From: Cacajao melanocephalus
Lineage: Eukaryota; Chordata; Mammalia; Primates; Pitheciidae
Assembly (NCBI GenBank): GCA_963573385.1
Contig: CAUYLG010063031.1
Span: 81,351-145,350, forward strand
Reading direction: 5' to 3'
Length of the DNA stretch: 64,000 nt
Positions 23,076-36,413 of this stretch are shown piece after piece. Every line of letters starts with the position of its first letter. The stretch's first letter is position 1. Below the pieces are notes generated by a model that made no database searches, was not told the DNA's origin, and was given only the letters and a program-made list of their open reading frames with translations. Both the position numbers and the translations under genes were made by a program.

Positions 23076-23772
23076 TCTAAGCACATACTCTATTTACTCC
23101 GCAGGTGTTTGTGCCTGCCCTGCCTGGGTTTTCTCAAAATCTTGTGGATATGAAACTATAGATGCTGCTGTGACCTCTGCTGTAGTGGCTTGGAAATTCA
23201 CTGGCAGTAGGGACAGGTGAGGTTGTAGGAGGGAAAAAGAAGCTTAGAGATCAGAGCATCCTGAGTAAGCATATTTGGACATCTGGAATTATTCCATCAA
23301 AACTATTTTTTTTTTGTGAGCTAGGTATTACTGAAATCAAAACAAATTAAATAATAGCTGGCCCTAGTAAATTATTTGGTAGAGAAGTAGAGTATTGTGT
23401 GTATATGACACTGACAAAGTAGACATTCTGTATTCAGGCATTTTTGAGCACAAAAGATGAAATACCAATGGCACATGCATGCGTATGAATTATATACCCC
23501 AGTTCATTTTTGGTATGAGTATTTGCACACCATTTACATTGTTGAAATATTAGATATGTGTGACTAAATTGCAAAGATCTTTGCCAACCTTGAAGAATTT
23601 TAGGGTACAAGAGAAAAGAGTGAAACATTGTTTCCTCAATAATACTTGAGTTTAGGCATGCTTGTTTTCGGAATATATTTTTCAAAAAGAAAGAAAACAT
23701 TTGTTTCATTATTTGTATTAATTATTTTCAGTAATTGTCTTTTAACACCATGTATAATTTAGCTCTGTGCTA
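23076..23772. other. Unassigned intergenic DNA
   Basis: No recognised repeat or gene. A minus-strand 91-codon frame at 23434-23709 has no family signature. Confidence 0.4.
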
Positions 23773-24142
23773 GACATGGATACAATATAGAACATTTTTA
23801 TGTTCCAAACATTTACATTTATGGGATTTAAAGTCAAGTGAGGGAAATCAATATTAAAAGTAGTCTTCTTTCTCTTTGTTTCTCTCTTGCATGTCCAGAC
23901 TCTCCCTCACTGTTGTCAAATGCATAAAAAATATAAAGTGATACAGAGAAAATATTGACATGGATACACTATAGAACATTTTTATCTTCTATAGTTTACA
24001 TTTATGGGATTTAGTCAAGTGAGGGAAATCAATATTTAAAGTAGTCTCTTTCTCTCCGTCTCTGTTTCTCTCTTGAATGTCCACTCTCTCTCTCACTGGT
24101 GTCAAATCCATAAAAAATATAAAGTGATACAGAGAAAATATT
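23773..24142. repeat. Direct tandem duplication, about 184 bp per copy
   Basis: Copy 1 is 23773-23956 and copy 2 is 23957-24142. Both begin GACATGGATACA and end with AAGTGATACAGAGAAAATAT. They differ by scattered substitutions and small indels (I estimate about 88% identity by eye). The copies abut exactly. The 70-codon minus-strand frame in copy 2 is not shared intact with copy 1, which argues against coding. Confidence 0.92.
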
Positions 24143-26004
24143 GAAGGGGACCAATTCAGTTTGGAATTCAAAGAAGGCAACTCTGGAAAATTACTTTGCA
24201 TGCTAATATATGAGACATGAATGGAGGTCAGTCAGTCTATGATAGAGCTTCATCACTCTAGAACAACTCTCTTCTGGAGATGAAATAATGTGGTTCAAGA
24301 ATATAGTTATGAATGAGACATAGGCAACTGTCAGTTATCTTGGTAGATTTCTTTAAACAATTATTTGTCAAAAAACTCCAGTTCTACTTCACAGAATATA
24401 GATTGTGCCAAAGGTCTGTGTAAGCAGAGATAGGGCAAAGAATTTAGGGTAGGACAGCTAAAGACAATGATGTGTCCCAGAACAGAAATGCAAATAAATT
24501 AGATGCTTTGGTGTAATTTTGATTGTAAAATATAAAAGAAAAAGGCATTATCCAATAAGAATTTGAGAGACATGAATAAAAATAGTTAAAAATGTATAAT
24601 ATAAAGTAAATTAATATTTTAAAAATGCTTCTGGATATAAGATACATCGAATATTGCTAAGGAATTAATAGATGTTAGGTCAAAACTTTCTAATCATTAT
24701 TTTATTCTCTAGGCAAATTCTTTCTTCTGAAAAGTTCTCCAAAAAATAGTAATGTGACATTTGGAGAATTATATTAAAGATATTATTGTGGAAATGATAA
24801 ATTGAGATTTCAGTCAGCAAAACAAGTGCAAAGGTAACAAAAATATGTCTTCCGAAGAGGACAGTGTTCCTAAAATAATTGGTATTCATACTGAATTTTC
24901 ATAAAGTTGATATTTGATTGCATAAACTTTGACATAGTTTTTCAATGTAAATTTATAGAGAAATGCAGCATAATTCTCCATTAAATAAATAAGTAAATGG
25001 TTTGAAATTATTCCATTGTTATGGTAGCATAATTTTTAAAAATTGACAACTAGAATGTAACACATTTCTTAATTTCTTAGATTTACTTTGCAAGCTTCAC
25101 AGTATACAGAAACATGATTGATTATTAATAATTGAATGGGAAAATTTTTGAGAAAATAAATGGCTTTTTTTAACTTTTTGAGACCATTGGCTTACAAAAC
25201 AAATCTAATTTTGCTTAAATAGAAAATCAAAAAAGGGAACAAGCTTTCAATGCCACAGATTTTAAGTTTTGGGCTTTTTAAAACAGAAGTGACTGTGGAC
25301 ACAGGGAAAGTTAAATGTCTGAGGCTGGCTCCAGCACTTGTTATTGGAGGATTGTAATACTAAGATTTTAGAATTCAATGTGATTGGAATGACATTATCA
25401 GGTAGAAAATATAAATTTACATCATGTCATGATAAGCAACGAAGGCAAATAGGAACTATAATATCTTGGTTACTGTTTGAGGGAGAATATTTTTCTGTTT
25501 TTCTTAAGTTTTATAATAAGAAAAATAAAACCTGTGGCCTGTAAATTGGCACAGTATTCAGAACTACAGTAATCTTTGCTGGTTAAGATTGTTTAGCTAT
25601 CCCAAATTTCTTGCCTTCTGGTCTCAATGAGATGAAAAAATAAATGAATATGCACTTCATTATCCCTTTTCAGGGATGAAATTGATGAGCAATAGATGGA
25701 ATATGTATCATTTTGGAAGTAAATGTATCAGTTAAGCTTGTTCAGAAATATTCATGTTCGAGAAACAATTCCATATAAGCAATCTGAAAATATTAATTTG
25801 TATGTATAAAAAATATATATATAATATATGTATATTTTGTGTGTGTGTAGTCTAACCCCATTATTCATGAATTCTGTATTAGTGAATTTGTCTACATAGT
25901 GAAATTTATTTGTAATCCCAAAACCAATACTTGCAGTGTTTCACAGTCATTTATGGGCATGTGCTGAACAGAAAAAAATTGTCTCAGAAGACACACAAGC
26001 CTTG
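24143..26004. other. Unassigned A+T-rich DNA
   Basis: No gene or identified repeat apart from a short TA/TG tract near 25803-25848. Confidence 0.4.
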
Positions 26005-26300
26005 TGACATTGCTGAGAAGAGGTTAAATTGGTACAACCACTGTGGCAAACTTCTTGGCAGTATTTACTAAAATGGTATACATGCATGTTCCTGCAATAC
26101 TCTCCTTGAAGATACTCAGCAGGCATGCATATCTGTGTATAATAAATAGCATTTATAAGAATATTCATATACATATTAATTATAAAACTCAAATTACAAA
26201 AAAACCATCTATCAATAGATATACATATAGTGAGGTATAATATATTAATAATGTGGAATAAAACATAACAGTGAAAAATAAACTGCCACTGCACAAATTT
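26005..26300 (+). mobile_element. Old L1 3'-end ORF2 fragment, plus strand
   Basis: This follows the L1 ORF2 C-terminal region in order: AGGTTAAATTGGTACAACCA, TGGCAGTATTTACTAAAATG, AATATTCATAT and GTGGAATAAAACATAACAGTG. It is decayed and truncated at both sides. Confidence 0.7.
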
Positions 26301-26309
26301 TCACTGCTT

Positions 26310-27560
26310 TATTTTATTCTTTATTATTACCATACCAAGCTGTCACAGGTACACTTAGGAGTGTCTTTTGATGAACATCAAATGTTCTTAATTTTATTAT
26401 AACCCATATTATCAATCTATTTTTTATGATAAGTTCATTTTGTACCCCATTTAAATGTTTTCTGATGCCAATGTCCTGACAATATTCTGTTTTCCTATAG
26501 AAACTTTAATGTTTTATATTTTACATCTAGATAACATTGCATCTGAGGTTGATGGAAATAAGATTAATTTTCACTCATGGTCCTATTGACCTGGCTGTAT
26601 TCACTGAAGGCTTGTTTATTCCCATGACTGTTCAATATCCATTTGTTCTAAGGCAAGACTCTGTGTGCCTGGGCTTGTTATTGATCCTGTATTATATTGT
26701 GTTGGCCTATTTTTCTATACTTCTGCAAAAAGTGATTTGTTAATTAAAGCAGTTTTTCATGGGTCTTGTTATCTGGTACTTTAATTTCTCCTGCATAATC
26801 TCTTCGTGTTAAATTTTCTAGGGCTTTTAATTATCAAATAAATTTTGGACTCACCCTCAGTTTTCACATACACAAAACTATTGAGATTTTGATTGGATCA
26901 TATTCAACATATGGATCAAGTCATAGAGAATTAACATTTTAATATCAAGTCTTATAACCCATAATTATTATATATCTCTCAATTGTTTAGCTTTTTAAAT
27001 ATATTTAATAATAGAAGTTTTCCATGTAGAAGTCTTATACATTTTTATTGGACTTACTTTCATGCATTTTATATTTTAGGTTGTCATTTTGACTTAATTG
27101 AATTTAATTTTTGAAGTGTTTATTGTATAGAATGGATTTCTGTATATTGAACTTTAACCAAGTGATGTTGCTGATCTCATTTTTAATACATTTTTATGTA
27201 TGAAATTATGCTATCAAATTATAGCAGTTTTGGTACTTTTAACTTCCTATAAATTATATTTAATATATTATTGAAGTAGCTAAAATCTCTGAAAAAATGT
27301 CAAAGTTGTATAGTAATTGCAGTCACTATTTTCTCCTTTTTTATTCCTAATATCAGTAATTTCCACTTTCTTATAATCTAAATATTCCTCAAAATTTGGG
27401 CTTAGTTAACTTATTTTATATTATAGTTTTTATGAAATTATTTCATATTTATATTGTTATGAAATGATTAATCTTTTGTTTCTTTGGAGGTGTTATCTTT
27501 CAATTACATTTACTAGTCTTTGTCTGATTTATTTTTCTTATTTATTTACTTATTAGCAGT
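26310..27560 (-). mobile_element. Old L1 (L1M-type), minus strand
   Basis: Reverse-read L1-like sequence: TTTTATTATAACCCATATTA through ATTTTGACTTAATTGAATTT and ATAGAATGGATTTCTGTATA. Assignment rests on overall order and composition with very high divergence, so limits are approximate. Confidence 0.5.
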
Positions 27561-28510
<950 letters not shown>

Positions 28511-28907
28511 ATAATGAATTGTTTGCTTCGAAGCAATTGATTTAGATAAATCCTACAGGTTTGTTCATGTAATTAAAAATATGCGTAATTTCCATTGTAA
28601 GTTCTTTATTCTTTTTAGTGATTACTCAGGGGATTATAGTAGGCATTCTTAAACTGTGATATTGATAACACTCTTCACTATTTGCTTGATAATGCTAAGG
28701 TCTTGAAACAGTAACTGCATGCAACATCCTTTTGTCTGTATGCCATTGTTACATGCATTTTAATTCTGTATGTATTTTAAACACAATAACTATATTACTT
28801 TTATTTCACTAGTTAGCATTCATTTAGATGTATCCAAATCTTTAAGCATTATCTTATTCTTCAGTTATTTCTGCCTTTCTATTATTTGCTTCAGTACCAG
28901 CTTTCTT
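28511..28907 (-). mobile_element. Old L1-like sequence, minus strand
   Basis: A+T-rich, reverse-read L1M-like sequence continuous in character with the blocks on either side. Weakly supported. Confidence 0.4.
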
Positions 28908-28920
28908 AGGATAGATTCTT

Positions 28921-29215
28921 TTTTTTTTTTGAGACGGAGTCTTGCTCTGTCACCAGGCTAGAGTGGTGCATGGGGCCATCTTGGCTCACTGCAAGCAACC
29001 TCCACCTCCCGGGTTCAAGCGATTCTCCTCCCTCAGCCTCCCGAGCAGCTGGGACTACAGGCTCACGCCACCAAACCCAGCTAATTTTTGTATTTTTAGT
29101 AGACATGGGGTTTCACCGTGTTGGCCAGGATGGTCTTGATCTGTTGACCTCTTGATCCACCTGCCTCGGACTCCCAAAATTCTAGGATTACAGGCCTTAG
29201 CCACTGCATCCAGCC
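28921..29215 (-). mobile_element. Alu element (S/Y-like), minus strand
   Basis: A full Alu from the T-run to GCATCCAGCC. The flanking 13-bp duplications are AGGATAGATTCTT (28908-28920) and AGGATAGGTTCTT (29216-29228), with one difference. Three overlapping open frames on both strands are Alu artefacts. Confidence 0.95.
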
Positions 29216-29228
29216 AGGATAGGTTCTT

Positions 29229-30573
29229 ATCTACTAGTGCTTATTAGTTTATTTTTTTTTCTCTTAACATATTCTAATATTGTTTGGATGAAATAAATTT
29301 GTTTTACCTTCACTTTGAAAATATATTTATTTTCTATATAATGAATTATCATTTGATATATTCTCTATCAAAACTTTTAAAATGTTATTCCACTCTTATT
29401 TTCTCCAACATACCTGTTGTAGCTCCCAGTCTTCACGCTTCTCCTTTAAAGGTATCTATGTATTTTCTCTGGCTCCTTTTAAGATCCTTTCCTCTCCTCG
29501 TTCTTGAAATTATTAGTTTTTTTTTTTTATAACAATGTTATAAACTTATTATAACAATGTATCCCTCCTTCTCGGAATTATTAGTTTTTAAACTGTTCTT
29601 TAATAATTCTAATGAATTTTGAAAAATTCCTTCCCAAAAATCCCTCTTAATATTGCCTGTGAGTCGTTCTTTCTTTTTTTTTCCTTTTACTGTAAAAATA
29701 TTACACCAACGCTATTTTTGCTTTGACCCTTTCCCCACTTATATTCATTTTTACTTTCCATCTTTTGGTTTGAACTTATCTCTAAATTCACTAACTCTTC
29801 TGCATGTCTAGTCTACTGTTAAACCTATTTGTTGAGTTCTTTATTTCATTCATTTTACTTTTCATTTAATTATGTTTTAAAATAAATTCATAATAAATTT
29901 ATGTTTTAAATAAAAATCTCTATGCAAGTCTATATCCTATAATATTTTTTTTATTCTTTTAAGAGCTAAACTTTATTTTTTAAAGATACAACCCTCATCT
30001 TTACAGACAAATACAATCTCCCCTACTATCAACATCCCATTCCACAGTGGTACACTTTTTGCAATTGATGAGCCTGCACTTCATTATTACCCAAAGTCTG
30101 CAGTTTACATTAGGACTCACTCTTGGAGACGTACATTCTATGTGTTTTGACAAATTCATAATGACATATGTCACCATTACAGTATCATACAAAATAGTTT
30201 TATTGCTCTAAAAATCCCCCATGCTGTTCTTATTCAACTAATTCAGCCCTTTACAAGCACCTGCAACCCAACATCTGCAATCATTGCTCTTTCACTGTCT
30301 CCTTGGCTGTCTTTTTCCAAGATGTGACATAGTTGGAATCACACTATGTACTCTTTTCAGACTGGCTTCTTTCCCTTAGTAATACCCATTTAAGTTCCTT
30401 CCATGTCTTTTCATGGCTTTTAGCTCATTTTAGCTCATTTCTTTTTAGCACCAAATAATATTCCACTGTCCATTTGAACCAGAGTTTATCCATTCATATA
30501 CTGAAAATAGAAAAACATTTTCTTCCAAGTTTTGGCAATTGTGAACAAAGGTGCTATAAACTTCTATGTGTAG
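29229..30573 (-). mobile_element. Old L1 (L1M-type) fragments, minus strand
   Basis: Reverse-read L1 3' sequence becomes clear from about 30280: GTCATAGTTGGAATC-like text, AATATTCCACTGTCCATTTG, CAGAGTTTATCCATTCATAT and GGCAATTGTGAACAAAGGTGC (about 30533). Two ACAATGT/AATTATTAG short repeats occur at 29510-29590. No coding potential remains. Confidence 0.65.
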
Positions 30574-30865
30574 TTTTTTTTTTTTTTTGATGGAGTCTCT
30601 CTCTGTGCCCAGGCTGGAGTTCAGTGGTGCAATCTCAGCTTACCGCAACTTTCACCTCCTGGATTCAATCGATTCCCCTGCCACAACCTTCTGAGTACCT
30701 GAGACTACAGGCGCATACCACCACACCCAGATAATTTTTTGTATTTTTAGGAGAGACAGAGTTTCAGCATGTTAGCCAGGATGGTCTCGATCTCCTGACC
30801 TCTTGATCCTCCTGCCTTGGCCTCCCAAAATGCTGGGATTACAGGCATGAGCCACCACGCCCGGC
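30574..30865 (-). mobile_element. Alu element (S-like), minus strand, inside L1
   Basis: A full Alu ending CCACGCCCGGC, flanked by CTATGTGTAGTTTT (from 30564) and CTATGTGCAGATTTT (from 30866) as target duplication. It interrupts the old L1, whose text resumes after it. Confidence 0.94.
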
Positions 30866-30879
30866 CTATGTGCAGATTT

Positions 30880-31140
30880 TTAAGTGGACATGACTCCACT
30901 GGGTAAGCACCAAAGAGCATGACTGCTGCATTCTATAGTAAGTCTATGTTTAGTTTGATGAGAAAATAGGAAACTTTCTCCTAAAGTGGCTGTACCATCT
31001 ACCGTTCCCACCAGCAATGAATGAGAATTTCTGTTTTTCCACATCCTTGTCAGCCTGAAGTGTCAGTGGTCTGGATTTTAGCCATTCTAATATGTGTGTT
31101 GTGGTATCTTGTTATTGTTTAATTTGAGGCCAAAGGCAAT
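30880..31140 (-). mobile_element. Old L1 fragment, minus strand (after the Alu)
   Basis: A reverse-read L1 order: GGGTAAGCACCAAAGAGCATG, AGTGGCTGTACCATCTACCG, TTCCCACCAGCAATGAATGAG and TCCACATCCTTGTCAGCC. This is the standard region before the L1 3' UTR. Confidence 0.8.
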
Positions 31141-31191
31141 CCCCTAGTAGTGGTGTGACATTCTCTTATCGTCCACATTGGTGTCATGCTC

Positions 31192-31400
31192 TTCTTTTTC
31201 TTTTTTAATTGCTATTTTATATACAGGGGTACATGTGCATTTTTGTTATATAGGTAAACTCATGTCAAGGGGGGGTTGTGTACAGATTATTCTGTTATGT
31301 AATAAATTCAATATCTGGACCACCTGTCCATCTTTTTCTGTAGTCCATATGACTGATTGCTTTCTATTCATTAATTTCTAATGCTTGTTGTGTCAGGTAA
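31192..31400 (-). mobile_element. L1 3'-end fragment, minus strand
   Basis: GGGGTACATGTGCATTTTTG followed by TTATATAGGTAAACTCATG matches a reverse-read L1 3' UTR. It is a short, probably 5'-truncated copy. Confidence 0.65.
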
Positions 31401-33946
31401 CAATTGCATAGACTAGATGGTGTGTTTGAAAAACTGATAATTTGAGGTTTTCTGGTATGTTATTTCTACAGAGAAAATTTATTTTTACTCTCTGCAATAT
31501 ATTTAGGCCATTTTATTCAAACTTGATAATAAGGTAGTTTGATTTTACCTATCATTTGTTACTAAGTGGTCACACATTTCTGGTATTCTATTTCACTGAG
31601 AGCCTCAACGCTTCAGACTGAGCTTTCTATTAAGACTCTTCCTCATTAATAGGTGCTGTATGCTCATTCGTGTCCTCCCACATCATAATGCCGTTGAAAT
31701 ACCTTACAGGTTTTCTAACATATTATTTTCCCTATTTTCTCTTTACATTCTTACAGTTCAGTCTCCCATTACTGAAACAAACAAGCAAATGAACTATAAA
31801 CATTTCAAAGAATAAAGCACTAAAGATGACACCTACTCTCAAATGACTTTTTTTTTTTTTTTTTCTGAAATCTTTGCCTGCCTTGTTTACTCTCTGGTGG
31901 ATTCAAATAGACATTTATTCTGCTGGTATTCAGTTCATTTCTCACAGAAATATTGATGTACAATAAACATAATTTTCTTTTTTAATGAATTGATTCTTTT
32001 CTCCCCCCATCACCCATCCCTGATTTCTGGGGAAGGGTGATACACAAGACCTATTTTAGTTGAAATATTTTGGATAAAGCCAATCAGGGTTCACTCAGAA
32101 GCATGTGAGTTACAAATTTCTTGTGTTATATTTTGTATACTGGAAGGGAAAAAGAGAGAAGAGTGATGGGAATAAAACTAAAATACAGGCTTCTTATCTA
32201 TGTCAAAGAAAACAGTCTAATGATAACATGAAAGAAAAAATCTTGATAAAAAACATCCAAAAAGGGAAGGCTAATCAACCAATCAATATTAAAATGACAT
32301 CCAAATTAGAAAGATCAATCTACCACCAGCTAATTGTCCTTTTCTTTCATTTGAAAGCATTACTTATAACGGTCTGATTCCACTTAAAATTCTTTGTTTC
32401 TGTTTAGAATCTGAGAATCTCACGCACAATATTTGTTTCTGTAAATAACATTTATTACAACAAACATATTTCTACTTTGTATTTATATTAAAAATATACT
32501 GGAGTAGAAACTAAATCAACTGTTTACCAACTTTAACAATGGAGAATACCTATACTCTGAAAAAATTGTCAATAGGATCCTGAATGAACAGACTGAAACA
32601 TGCTAGAAAAGAATCTAAAAGCTCATTGTTTATACTGACAGTGTTTATACCTGAGTATTTTTCATTTGGGCCAGTCATTTAATTTTTCTGGGCCACACAT
32701 TTTCACACCTATTTCAAAATTAAAAAATAAATACTGATCCAGATAATTGCTACAGTCTCATTCAGTTCTCACATTCCATTGCTTCCTGGATTGATGCCTA
32801 ATTCGATAATATATTAATCACCACACCCCAAGCCAACAGGGAGTGCTAACTGACAGAAGAAAGAGAAGCTGAAAAGTGTAGTTTCCAAAAGCATAATTGT
32901 ATGCAGTAAAGGATTCACTGTCTCCTTAGCTTTGGTCTAGAAAAGGAAAAGCCCGCATTGAAGGGCTACCACAATATTTATACATAAAAACAAAACAAAG
33001 ACACTTTTGATTCTTTGATTCTACACAGAATCTATTACAAGCTAATATGAAATATACTTACTTCTTGATATAAGCTATTAAAAAATCTATTTTAATCAGA
33101 ATTCTCGGTTTTATGATAAATGCCATTGAACTTCATGGTACTGCATATATAAATTACAAAAAATAAATTTAATCTTTTTTAATACTGTGACTTTTACTTT
33201 CTCATCATTTCTTTTAGCATCCTCTTTAAAATATTATCATTTATATTTTATGACTGATAATGTTCTGTTGGTGGAGTTAAGTTTTTATTAGGAGACTCGT
33301 TCAACATTTTTATTACCTACCCAAATTAAATGATGTTTTTGTGTGCTTACTATCAAAATACTGACATAAATTACAACAGCATCAATGGAAATACCTAATG
33401 AAAGAATCATTTTGCACAGCTCTACATATTTTCTTCAGATTAATTAAATATTATGGAACAAATAATGCAAATTATATAAGTTTCATATATATGAAATGAT
33501 AGTTACTTTTTCAACTAAACATTTGTCAATATTCTATAATCAAAATTAATACTTTTTTGTTTAATAGTTACAATTTTTGCTCTTAATATTGACTAATAAT
33601 TAAAACATATCTGCATATTTTTGGTGACTCAGTCATTGGAGATGTATTTGTTATTTTTAAATAACAGCATTCTCCTTCTTTCCCTTGTTGATGAAAACAT
33701 TCATGGTTTCCTCTGATTAAACCCACCTTTTTTATGCTTAAATATAGAAGGCATAGCTCTTTGGAGAAATAAATAAACAAGGTTGATTAATATTGTCTTC
33801 ATCTAGACTCTCAAGCACATTCCTTTTTTTCCTTGTCAAGTGACTCTTTAAAGACTCTAGGAGAAGATACAGGATGACTTTTTTTTTCTTTTGCATTTTG
33901 AGGAAGTATATTTATATAAACATGAGCATATATGTGTAGAACCTGA
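31401..33946. other. Unassigned A+T-rich DNA
   Basis: No gene or clear repeat. T-runs near 31849-31864. A 90-codon plus-strand frame at 32105-32377 has no family signature or coding context. Confidence 0.4.
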
Positions 33947-33991
33947 TTGTTTCAAACTGAACACATCCAGTACCTAGATAGAAAACAAGAT

Positions 33992-34290
33992 GGCTGGGTG
34001 CAGTGGATCACATTGGTAATCCCATCACTTAGGGAAGCCAAGGCAGGTGGATCATCTGATATCAGGAGTTCGAGACCAGCCCGGCCAACATGGTCAAAAC
34101 CTATCTCTACTAAAAATACAAAAATTAGCTGGGCATGCTGGTGGGCGCCTATAATCTCAGATGTTAGGGAGGCTGAGGCAGGAGAATTGCTGGAAGCCAA
34201 GAGGCAGAATATGCAGTGTGCCAAGATTGCATCATTGCACTCCAGCTGGGCAACAACAGCGAGACTGTGTTTCTAAAAAAAAAAAAAAAA
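33992..34290 (+). mobile_element. Alu element (S-like), plus strand
   Basis: Begins GGCTGGGTGCAGTGG, contains CTCTACTAAAAATACAAAAA and ends in a 16-A tail at about 34274-34290. ACAAGAT before it and ACAAGAC after the tail fit a short target duplication. Open frames of 109 and 90 codons on both strands are Alu artefacts. Confidence 0.94.
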
Positions 34291-34299
34291 GTACAAGAC

Positions 34300-34660
34300 A
34301 TTATTAGCAGTGAAGGAACCTGCTATTACATCCAAGGGTAACTACTCTATTGCTGCCATGGAGTAGACTTCTGTTTGTTTCCTTGTTTATGTTTTACATA
34401 AACGGAGCCATAAGCTATGTATACCTTTGTGTGTCCCTTTTGTGCTCAATATTATGTTTCTCATCATGTAGTTGTAATTTTCATTTTCATTGTTTCATTG
34501 AATCCCATTATGAAACTATATCACCATTTATCCAATCTACTGTTGATGTGTATTTGGATCATTTTCAAGTTTGGGTTACTATGGGTAGTACTACTATGAG
34601 CATTTTAGAACACTTGTTTTGGTGAAAGCAAGCTAAATTCCCAAAACTAGAGTTGATGTT
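34300..34660 (-). mobile_element. Old L1-like 3' sequence, minus strand
   Basis: Phrases such as TTATGTTTTACATAAACGGAG, ATTTATCCAATCTACTGTTG, ATTTGGATCATTTTCAAG and ACTATGAGCATT follow the reverse-read L1 region before its 3' UTR. Two overlapping plus frames (34350-34625, 34417-34599) are antisense L1. Confidence 0.65.
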
Positions 34661-34742
34661 AGAAATTAAATACTGAGAGGCATGATTCATTGAAAGCCAT
34701 CAAAACATCAATCAACAATATATCATGCTTTGTTTTTTCTTG

Positions 34743-34901
34743 TTTCTTTTTAGAGACAGGATCTCATTCTGTTACCCAGGCTGGAATGCAGTGACACAAT
34801 AATAGCTCACTGTAATCCTGAACTCCCAAGTTCATGGGATTCTCCCACTTTGACCTCCCAAAGTGCTAGGATTACAGGTGAGAGCTACCACATTCAGACC
34901 T
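34743..34901 (-). mobile_element. Alu monomer (FRAM-like), minus strand
   Basis: About 160 bp with a single Alu arm: AGAGACAGGATCTCATTCTG, CCCAGGCTGGAATGCAGTG, CCTCCCAAAGTGCTAGGATTA and an end near CCACATTCAGACC. It could be a free right monomer or an old Alu with its middle deleted. Confidence 0.75.
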
Positions 34902-35098
34902 ACAGTGCTTTTGATTGACAAGAGTGACAAAATAGCATTTCTGAAACTGGTCATCTAAATATCTATATTTCAAGATTTATCTATTACAAAATACAATGAG
35001 AAAACACATTTATAATAGCAACAAGAATATTTAAATAACTTAGAATTATTCTAAAATCCAAATCAAAATACAATACACAATATAAATTTATAAAAGGC
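34902..35098. other. Unassigned A+T-rich DNA
   Basis: No recognisable feature. Confidence 0.4.
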
Positions 35099-35290
35099 AA
35101 TTAATATGTATGTATGCATATACATACATTATGTATACATATACCTATACAGTGTGTATATGTGTCTCTATGTGTATGTCTATATGTGTCTATATACACA
35201 TATGCATATATGTGATCTATATGTGATCTATATGATAATCACATACATATATAATATATATACATAAAACATATCATATATATGTGTGTA
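35099..35290. repeat. TA/TG/CA-rich simple-sequence tract
   Basis: An interrupted ATGTATG, TATATG, TGTGTC and CATATA mixture. A GTGATCTATAT unit is repeated in tandem near 35211-35230. Confidence 0.8.
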
Positions 35291-35693
35291 TTCACCCAAA
35301 TCTCATGTTCAATTTTAATCCTTAATGTTGGAGGTGAGGCCTGGTGGGAGATGATTGGATCTTGGAGAAAGGGTTCTCATGAATGGTTTAGCACCATCCC
35401 CTTGATGCTATCCTTGAGATAGTGAGTGAGTTTTCATGCAATCTGGTTGTTTAAAAATCTCTAATACCTTCCACCTCCTTCTCTCTCTTGTGCTCTTGCT
35501 CCTGGCATGTAAGATGCCTGCTCCTGTTTTGCCTTACACCATGAGTAAAAACTCCCTTAGGCCTCACTAGAAGCAGATGCTGCCATGCTTCCTGTACAGC
35601 CTGCAGAATCGTGAGAAAATTAAATCTGTTTTCTTATAAATTATCCAGACTCAGGTATTTATTTATAGCAACGAAAGAATAGACTAATGTAAA
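35291..35693 (+). mobile_element. MaLR solo LTR (MST/MLT1-like), plus strand
   Basis: LTR landmarks: CACCCAAATCTCATGTTCAA, GGAGGTGAGGCCTGGTGGGA, GATTGGATCTTGGAG, TGAGATAGTGAGTGAGTTTTC, CTTCCTGTACAGCCTGCAGAA, TTCTTATAAATTATCCAGAC and an end at AATAGACTAATGT. The opposite orientation to the copy at 274-684. Confidence 0.88.
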
Positions 35694-35756
35694 ACTCAAA
35701 GATAATTTCTACATCGAATATTGCATTGGTATCTAATACTGACAGTTTCTTTTCCA

Positions 35757-35757
35757 G

Positions 35758-35793
<36 letters not shown>

Positions 35794-35812
35794 ACACACA
35801 TATATATTTTTC
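35757..35812. repeat. (CA)n microsatellite
   Basis: A long CA run with one ATAC interruption, passing into TATATAT at its right end. Confidence 0.95.
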
Positions 35813-36413
35813 TTTTTGAATGGAATAGAATGTTAATTACAGATATGTGTGCACATACACAATTCTAAAGACTAATTCTAAAAATAATTGTATTTTGTTT
35901 TTTCATAAATACTCAGGTCATCATATTTTCTTTATATTTTCTATTTGTATGCTTGCTTCGTTTTTTACACAAAGAATTTTCCACCTAAACAAATGATGTG
36001 GAAAACATATCGCTATTTTTTTTTCAGTCTGAAACAAATAATTCCCAAACAATTATGGTTTTTTGATAAATGTTCTCTTAGACTTCTCAGCCTGATTCAA
36101 TTTTACGTGATTATTTCTGACATTCTATTTAAATCTATACCTTGACTACGTCTATTTTCAAGTTGCTTGTTTTGAATTCTCTTTCAGTAATTGACTTCTC
36201 CATGGAAATTCTTAATTTTACCAGATTTCAAAGATTAAAGATTCATACATCTATTCACGAATCATTTCAGTCTTCTTTCAGTCTTATGCATGTCTCCTAC
36301 TCCTTAAAAATGTGATATTTGTGTTTTCTATCATTTGTTTCTTGGTAATATTTGATTACATTAATAATCTTTAAAAATATGTATGCTATTGTTAAAAGAT
36401 ATTATTTTTCTAT
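35813..36413. other. Unassigned A+T-rich DNA
   Basis: No gene or clear repeat. Confidence 0.4.
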
